Shown piece by piece: positions 33,681 through 41,916 of a stretch of 56,940 nt of DNA. The stretch comes from Candidatus Omnitrophota bacterium (GTDB lineage: Bacteria > Omnitrophota > Gorgyraeia > Duberdicusellales > 4484-171), in the NCBI GenBank assembly GCA_028692655.1, contig JAQUWY010000001.1:88116-145055 (forward strand). The letters run 5' to 3'. The number at the start of each line of letters is the position of its first letter. Within the stretch, counting starts at the first letter, position 1. Position numbers and translations under genes: made by a program. The notes beneath the pieces were generated by a model that did no database searches, was not told the DNA's origin, and saw only the letters and a list, made by a program, of their open reading frames with translations.

Positions 33681-35591
33681 ATGAGAATCAATTTCGTTTT
33701 ATTTTGTTTTTATTTCGGAGCGGTTGTGTCTTTACAGCCTGTGGGTTTTGCTGCCTCAAACAGCAAAGAAGGCGTGAAGGTAGAGGGCTATCTTAATGCG
33801 GCGGCCTTATTTAAGGAGACAGGAGATTACGATAAAGCTTTTGAGATTGTTTCTCAAGTCTCCAACGATAGCCGCAATATAGAGAGTTATGAATTTCGCC
33901 TGGCTTATTTATCGGGAGACTCAAAAGGTGCTTTAAGTTTATATAAAAAAATCCGGCAAAAGAACTGGCTTGATATGGTTTACGCGGGATTTATCTATGA
34001 AGACCTTGATTGTAACCAGGAGGCAATAAAGAGTTACGAGTCTTCTCTTTTAGCCAAAGTAAACGGCCTGGCGCTTTTTCGCCTGGGCAAACTGTACTAT
34101 GAAAAAAAAGATTACAAACAAGCCGCCGTTTTTTTTCGCCGCTTAATTAAGCTCGATTCCAGTATAAGGATCGCGTATTATTATTTGGGGCAATGCCTGC
34201 TGGAAGCTGGTAGTTTTGAAGAGTCATATAAGAACTTAGCTAAAGCCGCAGGTTTTTATCCTAGAAATTCTACCATAAGCTGTTCTCTTGAGGCGGCCAA
34301 AAAAAAGTTGGGGAAGAGTTATTTTTCCGAAAAGAAGGACCAGAAAGATACTCAGCGCCGCCAAACTAAATTGCCTTTGTATGAAGTTTCTCTTGTTGAG
34401 CCGGTCGTAGTTAAGGTTGGCTTAGCAAAGGGATTGCGTGAATTTTCTTTTTCCTGCCGTAAAGGGTTTCTAATTACAGATAATCTTGAAACTTTCCGAG
34501 GTGAACCCGAAAAAATATACACTTTGAAACAAAGTGCCGGGGGCCTGGTTTTAGAAGATTACAACAATAAGGACAAATACTGTTCTTTTTCTGGTTTGGT
34601 TTCGATTTTGGGTTCCGGTTTTGCTAAAAAGCGGGCCCCCTTTTATATTTTTGATGTAACTTACGGCGAAGGAAATTTCTGGCATAAAAGAATAGACCGG
34701 GCTTTCCGGGGAAATCTAGAGGTAATATTAAGAAACGACAGGATAACTTTGATAAATAAAGTAAGTGTAAAAGAATATCTTTACGGAATTTTAGCGGCCG
34801 AAATACCGGCTTCTTCAGAAAAAGAAGCGCTTTTAGCCCAGGCAGTAGCCGCAAGGACTCTTGTTTTTAGAAACCGGGGCCGCCATAAAAAAGAAGGATT
34901 TGATTTTTGTTGCGATGTGCATTGCCAGGTTTATCAGGGCCTATCAGCCGAGACGCCCCAAACGTTAAAAGCAGTCGATGAGACTGAAGGCGAAATCCTT
35001 ATTTTTGACGGTAAGCCGATAGAGGCATTTTATCATTCCAACTGCGGGGGGTGTCTCTGCTCCGACACTTTTGGAATTAGTCCGTATCTTACAAATGAGT
35101 TAGATGCCGCCGGAGGCAGGCTTCCTGAGGGCCTCTATGATCAACAAGAGTGGTTTTTACATGAACCTGAAGTTTTTTGTGCTTCTTTAAATGATAGCAG
35201 GTTTCGCTGGCAGCGTGTCTATGACCGGCAGGATTTTTTATTAGCTTTTGGTTTTGATATGGATGAGTTTGAGGGGGTTCTTTTCGGGGAGAAGGGAGAC
35301 TGTTACCATTACAGAGAGGCAGAAGTAATTTTAAAAGGGCACAGGAAGATGTTAAAGGGCGATTTAGAGCTGCGTAATTACTTTGATGCTTTACGCAGCA
35401 GCGCGTTTATTTTAGAAGTAAAGAGGGATTCCAGCGGAAAAGTTCAAAGGCTTGTTTTTTTTGGAGCCGGCTTTGGCCACGGAGCCGGTTTGTGTCAGGC
35501 CGGAGCAATCGGCATGGCTAAGGAAGGGTATAGCTATAAAGATATATTGAAACATTATTATCCCGGCGCGGTAATCGAGAAAAGATATTGA
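33681..35591 (+). CDS. TPR protein with SpoIID/LytB domain
   Basis: This 636-residue exported protein has a signal peptide (about 1-25), TPR-type repeats (about 30-215) and a SpoIID/LytB domain (about 330-630). The domain shows VSVKEYLYGILAAEIPASS, LLAQAVAARTLVF, the Cys-rich FYHSNCGGCLC, and GFGHGAGLCQAGAIGMA. In Bacillus SpoIID is a lytic transglycosylase acting on peptidoglycan; related proteins exist in many non-sporulating diderms. The conserved Glu in AAEIPA is present. A role in cell-wall remodelling fits the neighbouring envelope genes. The gene converges with the next one with four bases between stops. Confidence 0.9.
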   Translation: MRINFVLFCFYFGAVVSLQPVGFAASNSKEGVKVEGYLNAAALFKETGDYDKAFEIVSQVSNDSRNIESYEFRLAYLSGDSKGALSLYKKIRQKNWLDMVYAGFIYEDLDCNQEAIKSYESSLLAKVNGLALFRLGKLYYEKKDYKQAAVFFRRLIKLDSSIRIAYYYLGQCLLEAGSFEESYKNLAKAAGFYPRNSTISCSLEAAKKKLGKSYFSEKKDQKDTQRRQTKLPLYEVSLVEPVVVKVGLAKGLREFSFSCRKGFLITDNLETFRGEPEKIYTLKQSAGGLVLEDYNNKDKYCSFSGLVSILGSGFAKKRAPFYIFDVTYGEGNFWHKRIDRAFRGNLEVILRNDRITLINKVSVKEYLYGILAAEIPASSEKEALLAQAVAARTLVFRNRGRHKKEGFDFCCDVHCQVYQGLSAETPQTLKAVDETEGEILIFDGKPIEAFYHSNCGGCLCSDTFGISPYLTNELDAAGGRLPEGLYDQQEWFLHEPEVFCASLNDSRFRWQRVYDRQDFLLAFGFDMDEFEGVLFGEKGDCYHYREAEVILKGHRKMLKGDLELRNYFDALRSSAFILEVKRDSSGKVQRLVFFGAGFGHGAGLCQAGAIGMAKEGYSYKDILKHYYPGAVIEKRY

Positions 35592-35595
35592 ACTA

Positions 35596-36972
35596 TCAAC
35601 GGTTGATTAAGTATTTTTCTATTTTAGAGGTAGAATCCAAATTTTTATCAATAGTTTCCCAGACAGATTTACTTTCCATGCATAGATACAGAGGGGTTTT
35701 TTGGTCGTATTTTCTTATCCATCGCAGCATCTTGGCATAGACCTCTTTTCTTAAAAATTCAGGATAACGAAGTTTTTTGTCCTCGCCCAGTAAAAGTTCT
35801 CCGTAAAATATTTTTCCTTTGGGAAAACGCATTTCCGAAATTGTTTTAAGATTTCTGCTGCCCCGTAAAGTTCCCAAGCTTATCCAGGCAAAAGGAGGCT
35901 CTAGGCTTTCATAAAGCATTTTCACTGTTTCTTTATAAAGAGTTTCCCAACCGGATGTATGTATGATGGGGTCAAAATGAAAGCCGCAAAGATATCCTGA
36001 GTCCTGGACTTTTCTTGCTGCCGCGAGGCGTTCGCCTAAAGTTGCTGCACCGAGTTCTTCGGTTTCGGCAATCTTGGAAGGGTTAAGTGACCAGGATATA
36101 ATTATATTCGGCGGCGCAGGGATTTTAAGGATACTTTCAATTGAAGTACTTTTAGTTTTTAGTTCAAATAAGACATTTTTCTTAGAAAAATAAGGTATTA
36201 GCTTTTTGGAGTAGCCGGTTATATTATCAAGTGCCAGAGAATCGCAGAATTCTCCTGTCCCCAGCCTTATTGGCTGTTTTAACTTTTTGGCGAACGAATC
36301 GAATTTGTCAAAAAAATCGTCAAGATTACCCGGCAGTATTAAGCCGGGGAAATTGCTATATTGCTGGAGGAAACAATAGGAGCAGTCATAAGGGCATCCG
36401 AAGCCTAAATTTAATATCCAATATCCACAGCGAAGATGACTTTTCGTGCAGGGGCAGGGTTTTAGAAAATCCCATTTTTCTTTGATTATAAAAACAATAG
36501 GTTTTTTCAGTTCCGCGAGTGTAAATTTATTTTCTTTAAGGTGTTGCCCGTAGGAATTTATAACTGTAGTTTTTGCCGAAGGAAAAGCTTTTTTAAAATT
36601 ATCAACAACAAAACTCTTTCTGACTTCCTTTTCGACAAAAACAGCTTCGGGTATGAAGGTTTTCTTAACCTGCCAATTATTATCCAATGGCTGTTTTAAC
36701 TTACTGAAAAAAATATCACTTTCTTTAAGAGCGTTATTTGCTTTTGTCAGAGGGAAACGCCTGTTGATGAGGAGCTTTTTAAGAGCGAAAAATTTATCAC
36801 GGCCCAAATATTTCTTCTGAGCCATATCATGGTTTAGACAGTTGGTTAATTGGTTTAAGCTCAAATTTTCTCTGAGCATTACCTCTGACATAAGCCTTTC
36901 CAAGATTTTTAACTGGTTATGGTTAGGGTCAAAGGAAAACTCTTTTGATATTAGTTCTTTAAAATTTTCCAT
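35596..36972 (-). CDS. Radical-SAM protein, spore-photoproduct-lyase (SplB) family
   Basis: This 458-residue protein carries the 4Fe-4S ligand motif CPYDCSYC (three Cys, CxxxCxxC) in a context (GYWILNLGFGCPYDCSYC) typical of SplB-like proteins, then RLGTGEFCDSLALDN and ISWSLNPSKIAETEE. True spore photoproduct lyase repairs UV lesions; most relatives in non-sporulating bacteria have no proven role. The N-terminal 120 residues are extra and charged. The start ATG (36972) lies within the end of the upstream glycosyltransferase gene (14-base overlap), so the two form a minus-strand operon. Confidence 0.85.
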   Translation of the reverse strand: MENFKELISKEFSFDPNHNQLKILERLMSEVMLRENLSLNQLTNCLNHDMAQKKYLGRDKFFALKKLLINRRFPLTKANNALKESDIFFSKLKQPLDNNWQVKKTFIPEAVFVEKEVRKSFVVDNFKKAFPSAKTTVINSYGQHLKENKFTLAELKKPIVFIIKEKWDFLKPCPCTKSHLRCGYWILNLGFGCPYDCSYCFLQQYSNFPGLILPGNLDDFFDKFDSFAKKLKQPIRLGTGEFCDSLALDNITGYSKKLIPYFSKKNVLFELKTKSTSIESILKIPAPPNIIISWSLNPSKIAETEELGAATLGERLAAARKVQDSGYLCGFHFDPIIHTSGWETLYKETVKMLYESLEPPFAWISLGTLRGSRNLKTISEMRFPKGKIFYGELLLGEDKKLRYPEFLRKEVYAKMLRWIRKYDQKTPLYLCMESKSVWETIDKNLDSTSKIEKYLINR

Positions 36973-37822
36973 CAGGGTTTAGGTTATTGACGATTTCTTG
37001 ATATTTTTTTACCTGATGCGGCTTCTGGCGCTTTAAAGCACCTTGTATATATATGAGGCATTTTAATTTTAATTCATTATAGGCGGCATTATACTTTTCA
37101 GGGGGCAAAGTTTCTCTTTCCAGAAATTTTTTTAAAGCCTGTATTCGAAAAATATCCATAGCTTCGTACTTTTTTGATTGTTGATCTCTGTGTCCGCCTT
37201 CCTTTATGGTCAGGTATTCTGGTATGAGGGTTACTTGATATTTAAGGCTTGCTCTTAACCAGAATTCATAATCTTCGCAGGCAGGAAAATATTCATCAAA
37301 ACCACCCAGAGATTTGAACACGCTGGCGTGGATAGCAGCAGTGGATATGCCGAGGCAGCAGAGCTTAAGCGCCTGAGTAAAAACATTACCGCTGGGTTTT
37401 TTATGTTTAATTCTTGGAGTAAGCAAGCAACCGTTGCGATACCAGATTTCTTCGCTGTGAAAAATCTTACAGTCAGGATGTTTTTTTGTATAGTCAAAAG
37501 TTATATTCAGTTTATCCTTGGTCCATCGATCATCTGAATCAAGAAAACATATAAATTCACCGTTTGAGTTTTTTATTCCCTTATTTCTTGCTGCTGCTGG
37601 CCCTCGATTCTTTTGATAAAAATATTTTATTTTAGTTTGAATTTTGCTGTTTGAAACTTGTGACTTTATATTTTCGGCGGTATTATCTATTGAACCGTCG
37701 TCAACGATCAAGAGTTCGTAGTTTTTAAAGGTCTGGGTTAGCACTGATTCTATGGCAATTTTTAAAAAATCCGCTCGGTTATATGTGGGGACAACTACAC
37801 TGAAAAAAGGTTTTTGTGCCAT
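36959..37822 (-). CDS. Family 2 glycosyltransferase
   Basis: This 287-residue GT-A enzyme has the GT2 start FFSVVVPTYNRADFLKIAIES, the first acidic pair in LLIVDDGSIDNT, the DSD-type metal site in FICFLDSDDRW and the acceptor region FPACEDYEFWLR. It probably adds a sugar to a surface glycan or lipid; donor and acceptor are unknown. It has no membrane helix. It is the first gene of a two-gene minus-strand operon and has a TATAAT box only six bases before its ATG. Confidence 0.92.
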   Translation of the reverse strand: MAQKPFFSVVVPTYNRADFLKIAIESVLTQTFKNYELLIVDDGSIDNTAENIKSQVSNSKIQTKIKYFYQKNRGPAAARNKGIKNSNGEFICFLDSDDRWTKDKLNITFDYTKKHPDCKIFHSEEIWYRNGCLLTPRIKHKKPSGNVFTQALKLCCLGISTAAIHASVFKSLGGFDEYFPACEDYEFWLRASLKYQVTLIPEYLTIKEGGHRDQQSKKYEAMDIFRIQALKKFLERETLPPEKYNAAYNELKLKCLIYIQGALKRQKPHQVKKYQEIVNNLNPDGKF

Positions 37823-37828
37823 TAAGAT

Positions 37829-37856
37829 ATTATAAATATAAGTTTAGCAAAAGCAA
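37829..37856 (-). promoter_or_regulatory. Predicted minus-strand promoter (leaderless glycosyltransferase)
   Basis: Read on the minus strand, TTGCTT (37856-37851) and TATAAT (37834-37829) are 16 bases apart; the ATG at 37822 follows after six bases. No ribosome site fits in the gap, as with lpxA and bamA. Confidence 0.55.
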
Positions 37857-37932
37857 TTAGAAAACTAAACGGTTATCTGCTGTCTTGATAAGCTTGCGGG
37901 AAGAGACAAGTGGCACTATCATTTTTTGAGTA

Positions 37933-37961
37933 TTTACGGAATTTAAAGAATAAGATATAAT
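37933..37961 (+). promoter_or_regulatory. Predicted promoter of the small membrane-protein gene
   Basis: TTTACG (37933-37938) and TATAAT (37956-37961) are 17 bases apart. A leader of about 45 bases would follow and contains AAAGGAAG before ATG 38015. Confidence 0.5.
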
Positions 37962-38014
37962 GTTTTGTAAAATTCCTAAAATAATTGTTCGTATAAAAAA
38001 GGAAGTTGTAAGAA

Positions 38015-38326
38015 ATGGTATGGATTGGTTTGAAAATAGTTATTTTGATTGCCTTAAGCCGTTTATTGCTAAACAACAATAAACCTCTTTTGTGTGCTGG
38101 TATTTATACAGGGATAATTTCACTGGTGAGAATTGCTTTTTTGCTTCTGGGGTTGATAACCATTAAATTATCTTTTGGAATGTTATGTTTTGCTGTTTTT
38201 ATATCTTCAGTCTTTACGTTTGGTTTAGCTTCATTATACTTTTGGCTTCTTGATAGATTTGAAGATTCTCTGTTTCTATATCAGATAATTCTCATTATAG
38301 GGCTAATTATACTAGCCTTTTTTTAA
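38015..38326 (+). CDS. Small integral membrane protein, unknown function
   Basis: The 103-residue protein is almost wholly hydrophobic, with three to four predicted TM helices (about 4-18, 24-48, 52-80, 85-103) and very few charges. A promoter and an AAAGGAAG ribosome site precede it, so it is likely real. It is the only plus-strand gene inside a minus-strand island of radical-SAM and glycosyltransferase genes. No family is recognised. Confidence 0.65.
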   Translation: MVWIGLKIVILIALSRLLLNNNKPLLCAGIYTGIISLVRIAFLLLGLITIKLSFGMLCFAVFISSVFTFGLASLYFWLLDRFEDSLFLYQIILIIGLIILAFF

Positions 38327-38358
38327 AGAGGCCAATACCGAGCTGCATTACTATTTTT

Positions 38359-39216
38359 TTATGTTAAAGGATGGCCGTAGTTGATTTCTTTACTGTAAAA
38401 GGTTTGATATTGTGGAACTACATAATAAAAATTTGCTTTGTATTTGGGCATATTTTGCTTGATTTCCCTCTTTATTTTTTCTGCGAATTCTAAATATTTT
38501 TTTTCATTCTCATATACAGCTGCTAATTTATTTTTTAATTCTCTGCCTAGATTTCTTTCGATTTGTTTAAGCATCTCTATAAAATTTCCCATTTTATGAT
38601 GATACAGCTCGATATCGATTTCCTTTACGCCTTCGGGAATGATTTTTAAAACTTCTTCTAAAATTGAAATATAGGGAATAAACGGCCCGATATGAATTCG
38701 TAAATGGATTCGAGCAGCGATGATTTGCTGAATAGTTTGGAGTCGTTTTGCCGAATTTGGTGATTTTCTTTCAAACAACCTGATTAATCGGTCAGTTGGA
38801 AAATTTAATGTAAAGAATATTTTGTTGCCAGGATTTTCGGCAATTAACGGCAAATATTCAGCAATTAAATGGGATTTAGTGAGGATGGTATAAGGGATGT
38901 TGTTTTCGTTAAGAATTTTTAGTATTTGCTCGGTAATTCTATAATTTTTTTCCTGGCAAGGAAAGCATTCAGTAGTTGAGCCGAGAAGCACTCGTTTGGG
39001 TTTTTTGTAAATCAGCTCTTTCCTAAGTATTTCGGGAGCATTCAATTTTACAGTTAATGATTCAAAAAATGAGGGCCGGGCTATATTTTTGTTTTCCTGA
39101 GCGTAACAATAGAGACAGCCGAATTCACAGCCTTTGTAAGGATTAATTACATAATCTGCCAGGCTTATTTGGGTTGCAGATAAGACTCTTTGAGTTTTGG
39201 CCGGTATTATTTTCAT
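38359..39216 (-). CDS. Radical-SAM protein, SplB-like (COG1533 type)
   Basis: This 285-residue radical-SAM enzyme has the cluster motif CEFGCLYCYAQ preceded by YVINPYKG, as in the SplB/COG1533 group, followed by LLGSTTECFPCQEKNY and ILTKSHLIAEYLPLI. Function is unknown. The preferred start ATG (39216) gives MKIIPAKTQRVLS; an in-frame upstream ATG (39264) would add 16 unlikely residues overlapping the next gene. A minus-strand TATAAT lies at 39244-39239. It is the second SplB-like gene in 4 kb and probably a distant paralogue of 35596-36972. Confidence 0.85.
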   Translation of the reverse strand: MKIIPAKTQRVLSATQISLADYVINPYKGCEFGCLYCYAQENKNIARPSFFESLTVKLNAPEILRKELIYKKPKRVLLGSTTECFPCQEKNYRITEQILKILNENNIPYTILTKSHLIAEYLPLIAENPGNKIFFTLNFPTDRLIRLFERKSPNSAKRLQTIQQIIAARIHLRIHIGPFIPYISILEEVLKIIPEGVKEIDIELYHHKMGNFIEMLKQIERNLGRELKNKLAAVYENEKKYLEFAEKIKREIKQNMPKYKANFYYVVPQYQTFYSKEINYGHPLT

Positions 39217-39253
39217 AAAAACATGAATAATGTTAAATATTATACCATGGAAG

Positions 39254-40501
39254 TTAATAAACAAGATTATTGATAAAGCTTTTCGTGTAGGGTATTCTTT
39301 CTTCCTTTATCATGCGCAGGAATAGATTTATTCTTTTTTTCGCCTGTTGATTGGGAAAATATTCACCGGGGAATGTTCCCAGATAATCTACAAAAGGGTT
39401 GGCTTGGGCTATTTTAGGTATGTTGGTTTTGTTTTGTTTTATAAAAACCAGAGTTTCTTTGAAGCTTTTATTGTTTTCGCCGGGATGCCCAAATATAAGG
39501 CTAATTTCAAAATGAAGCTCGGCTTTCTTCAAGGTAGCTATGAATTCAGATGCTGTAGCAGCAGAAAAGCCTTTATTAAGATTTTTTAAAGTGGTATCAG
39601 AGCCGCTTTCTAAACCGACAAAAAGATTGTAGCAGCCGCTTTGTTTTATAAGCCGGGCAAGGCCCAAGGGGAATTTATCTTCAACTCGCATCTGGGCTTC
39701 CCAATTTATATTGAGGCGGTGTTTTATCAGTAAGTTGCAGAGAGTTTCCAGCCACCTGCGGCTATAATTGATGAGAGAATCACAAAATACAAAATTATTG
39801 ATTAAGTGTTCAGACTTTAAAAACTTTATTTGTTCAAACATATATTCCGGGCTGTGATGACGAAACTTTTTATAGAGAAGCCGTTCTGAACAAAAATTGC
39901 ATTTGTGTGGACAGCCCCGGGAAGAGAGCAAGGGTATGACACGGGAATAACTGTTGAGGCCGGTTGAAGAGAAATCACAGAAACATAGTTCATCAAGATT
40001 ATCTAATTCTTTGAATTCGTAATTTTTTTTATCACTTCCCCGGATAATTTCTAAAAAAGGTATTTCTCCTTCTCCGGTTACTTTGAATGAATCCCGGAGA
40101 AGGCTCTCTTTAAAAAAAAGCATTTGGGGCCCGCCGAAAATAATTTTTTTATCCGGAAATTTATTTCTTATATCTTTTGCCAGCCTGAAAGTGAAATTTT
40201 GGTTACGTTTGAACAGAGAAAATCCCAGGTATTTAGAATCTTTTATTGTTTGGTAGAAGTTTTCCAGAACATAAGGGTATTTATTTTTGACGATCTCAAA
40301 TAGAGACTTTTCCATGTGTGTATTTAGTTTCAGCCAGTCTCCCGGTGCTGCGGCCAATTCTTTAAATAACTGATTATTGAGATCTATAGTTTGAGTCTTG
40401 CAGCCGTTATTTTTAAGCCAGGTGGATAAATAAACTAAAGCCAGGGGAGGGGTTTTTAGCCAGAATGGCGGAGCCTGAATTATATAGACTGAGTCTTGCA
40501 T
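39254..40501 (-). CDS. B12-binding-type radical-SAM protein
   Basis: This 415-residue protein opens with VYIIQAPPFWLKTPPLALVYLSTWLKNNG, the usual N-terminus of radical-SAM enzymes with a cobalamin-binding Rossmann domain (about 1-150). The radical-SAM core follows with LLSSRGCPHKCNFCSERLLYKKFR (Cys triad) and LFVGLESGSD. Such enzymes carry out methylations or rearrangements; the substrate here is not known. The C-terminal part is shorter than in many members. Its promoter is probably the TATTAT box six bases before the ATG, giving another leaderless message. It is divergent from the HemW-like gene, with a 47-base palindrome between. Confidence 0.85.
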   Translation of the reverse strand: MQDSVYIIQAPPFWLKTPPLALVYLSTWLKNNGCKTQTIDLNNQLFKELAAAPGDWLKLNTHMEKSLFEIVKNKYPYVLENFYQTIKDSKYLGFSLFKRNQNFTFRLAKDIRNKFPDKKIIFGGPQMLFFKESLLRDSFKVTGEGEIPFLEIIRGSDKKNYEFKELDNLDELCFCDFSSTGLNSYSRVIPLLSSRGCPHKCNFCSERLLYKKFRHHSPEYMFEQIKFLKSEHLINNFVFCDSLINYSRRWLETLCNLLIKHRLNINWEAQMRVEDKFPLGLARLIKQSGCYNLFVGLESGSDTTLKNLNKGFSAATASEFIATLKKAELHFEISLIFGHPGENNKSFKETLVFIKQNKTNIPKIAQANPFVDYLGTFPGEYFPNQQAKKRINLFLRMIKEERIPYTKSFINNLVY

Positions 40502-40546
40502 TTGGGTATAATATAAACGGATTCTTATAATTATAAAATAAAACTC

Positions 40547-40593
40547 ACCCTAACCTTACAAAACAGTTTGAAACTGTTTTGTAAGGTTAGGGT
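40547..40593. repeat. Perfect 47-base palindrome (23-bp arms) in divergent intergenic region
   Basis: The left arm (40547-40569) starts ACCCTAACCTTACAAAACAG and the right arm (40571-40593) is its exact reverse complement, with one G between. It lies between two genes transcribed away from each other, so it is not a normal terminator, and it has no T-run on either side. It could be an operator, a mobile hairpin or a recent repeat insertion. Confidence 0.9.
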
Positions 40594-40627
40594 TTGGAGA
40601 GATATAAATTTTATTATAGCATGAAAA

Positions 40628-40684
40628 GTTTTATCTGTGTTAATCCGTGTTTCTTTTCTTTGCATCCGTATATATCCGTGTGTA
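40628..40684. repeat. Degenerate CCGTGT/CTGTGT repeat cluster
   Basis: Words ATCTGTGTTAATCCGTGT, GCATCCGTAT and ATCCGTGTG follow each other just before the HemW-like gene. Read in reverse they match the CGCAGATTAACACAGAT cluster after hisG, so both belong to one dispersed intergenic family. Confidence 0.5.
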
Positions 40685-40687
40685 AAA

Positions 40688-41812
40688 ATGGTTAATTCAC
40701 TATATATCCATATACCTTTTTGCCGGAAGAAGTGTTTTTACTGTAATTTTTACAGCATAAAACCGGATGTGGAAATCGTTTCTGCTTACATTAAGGCTTT
40801 ATGCCGGCAAATAAATGAATCAAGCGGAAAGTTTTCCACTGTTTATGTAGGCGGAGGAACCCCGACTGTTTTAAATCTGAAGCTGTGGCAGGAACTATTG
40901 ACTTCCGTAGAGAAAAAATGCGGCAATATCGAAGAGTATACGATTGAAGCTAATCCTGAAAGCTTTAATGCTCGGCAGGCAGAGCTGTTTTTAGACAAAG
41001 GTGTTAACCGCCTGAGCTTGGGCTTCCAGTCTTTCAATGATGTTAAGCTTAAAAAATTAGGCAGGATTCATTCGGCAAACCAGGCTTTAGAGGCTTTTGC
41101 TTTAGCTCGTCGAAGCGGTTTCAAAAACATAAACGTTGATTTGATTTTCGGGACAGAAGCCGAAACTTTAGAAGATTGGGAAAAGGAGCTATCTTTGGCT
41201 ATAAAGATTTCTCCCGAACATATATCTCTTTATGGCCTCAGTTATGAGAAAAATACCCCTCTTTATTCGGAATTTAAAGAGTCTCGGATAACCCCTTTGG
41301 ATGAAGCTCTTGTCGGCCGGATGTATACTTATGCCTTGGGGCGTTTGCCGCGGGCCGGTTTTTTACAGTATGAGGTTTCAAACTTTGCTAAAAAAGGATT
41401 TCTTTGCCGCCACAATATGAATTATTGGCGTAATGGTTCTTATTTAGGGTTTGGGCCATCGGCTGTTTCTTATTTAAATGGCCGGCGTATGCTAAATATA
41501 TCTGATGTGAAAGAGTATATTAAACAGCTGGACAATAACCGCGGAGTTGTCATTCGGCAGGAGAAACTTTCCCGCATCCGGCGAGCCAAAGAAACTGCGG
41601 CTATAAAAATAAGGACAAAAGAAGGCATAGATTTTTCCTGGTTTAAACAGGCGACCGGGATAGATTTTATGAATCTGGAATCAAAAGCAATAAACGAACT
41701 TATTGAAGGCGGACTTATCCGATATAAACGCTCTGGCGGAGCATATAAGGGGGTTTGTTTGAGCCGCAAGGGTTTCCTTTTTTGTGACAGTGTCTCAAGC
41801 AGTCTTTTATAG
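40688..41812 (+). CDS. HemW-like radical-SAM protein (coproporphyrinogen oxidase-like)
   Basis: This 374-residue HemW/HemN-type protein has SLYIHIPFCRKKCFYCNFYS at the N-terminus with the CxxxCxxC cluster motif, VYVGGGTPTVL, EANPESF, RLSLGFQSF and the C-terminal winged-helix-like part. HemW is a heme chaperone rather than an oxidase; HemN-type oxidase needs extra residues not checked here. ATG 40688 gives the standard start; the longer frame from 40637 runs through the repeat sequence and is rejected. No ribosome site is seen. It begins the plus-strand run of Kdo genes. Confidence 0.9.
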   Translation: MVNSLYIHIPFCRKKCFYCNFYSIKPDVEIVSAYIKALCRQINESSGKFSTVYVGGGTPTVLNLKLWQELLTSVEKKCGNIEEYTIEANPESFNARQAELFLDKGVNRLSLGFQSFNDVKLKKLGRIHSANQALEAFALARRSGFKNINVDLIFGTEAETLEDWEKELSLAIKISPEHISLYGLSYEKNTPLYSEFKESRITPLDEALVGRMYTYALGRLPRAGFLQYEVSNFAKKGFLCRHNMNYWRNGSYLGFGPSAVSYLNGRRMLNISDVKEYIKQLDNNRGVVIRQEKLSRIRRAKETAAIKIRTKEGIDFSWFKQATGIDFMNLESKAINELIEGGLIRYKRSGGAYKGVCLSRKGFLFCDSVSSSLL

Positions 41813-41916
41813 GTAAATACCGTTTTTCCATAAGATAAAAGGCGCTTTTTAGAGTAGATTTTTTCTACTGGAATGGTATAATTGGGTGGTTGTCTGAGCA
41901 GGACAGAAGGGATATT

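Noticed and set aside
40547-40593. The 47-base palindrome as a transcription terminator
   Set aside because: Both neighbours are transcribed away from it and no T-run follows on either strand.
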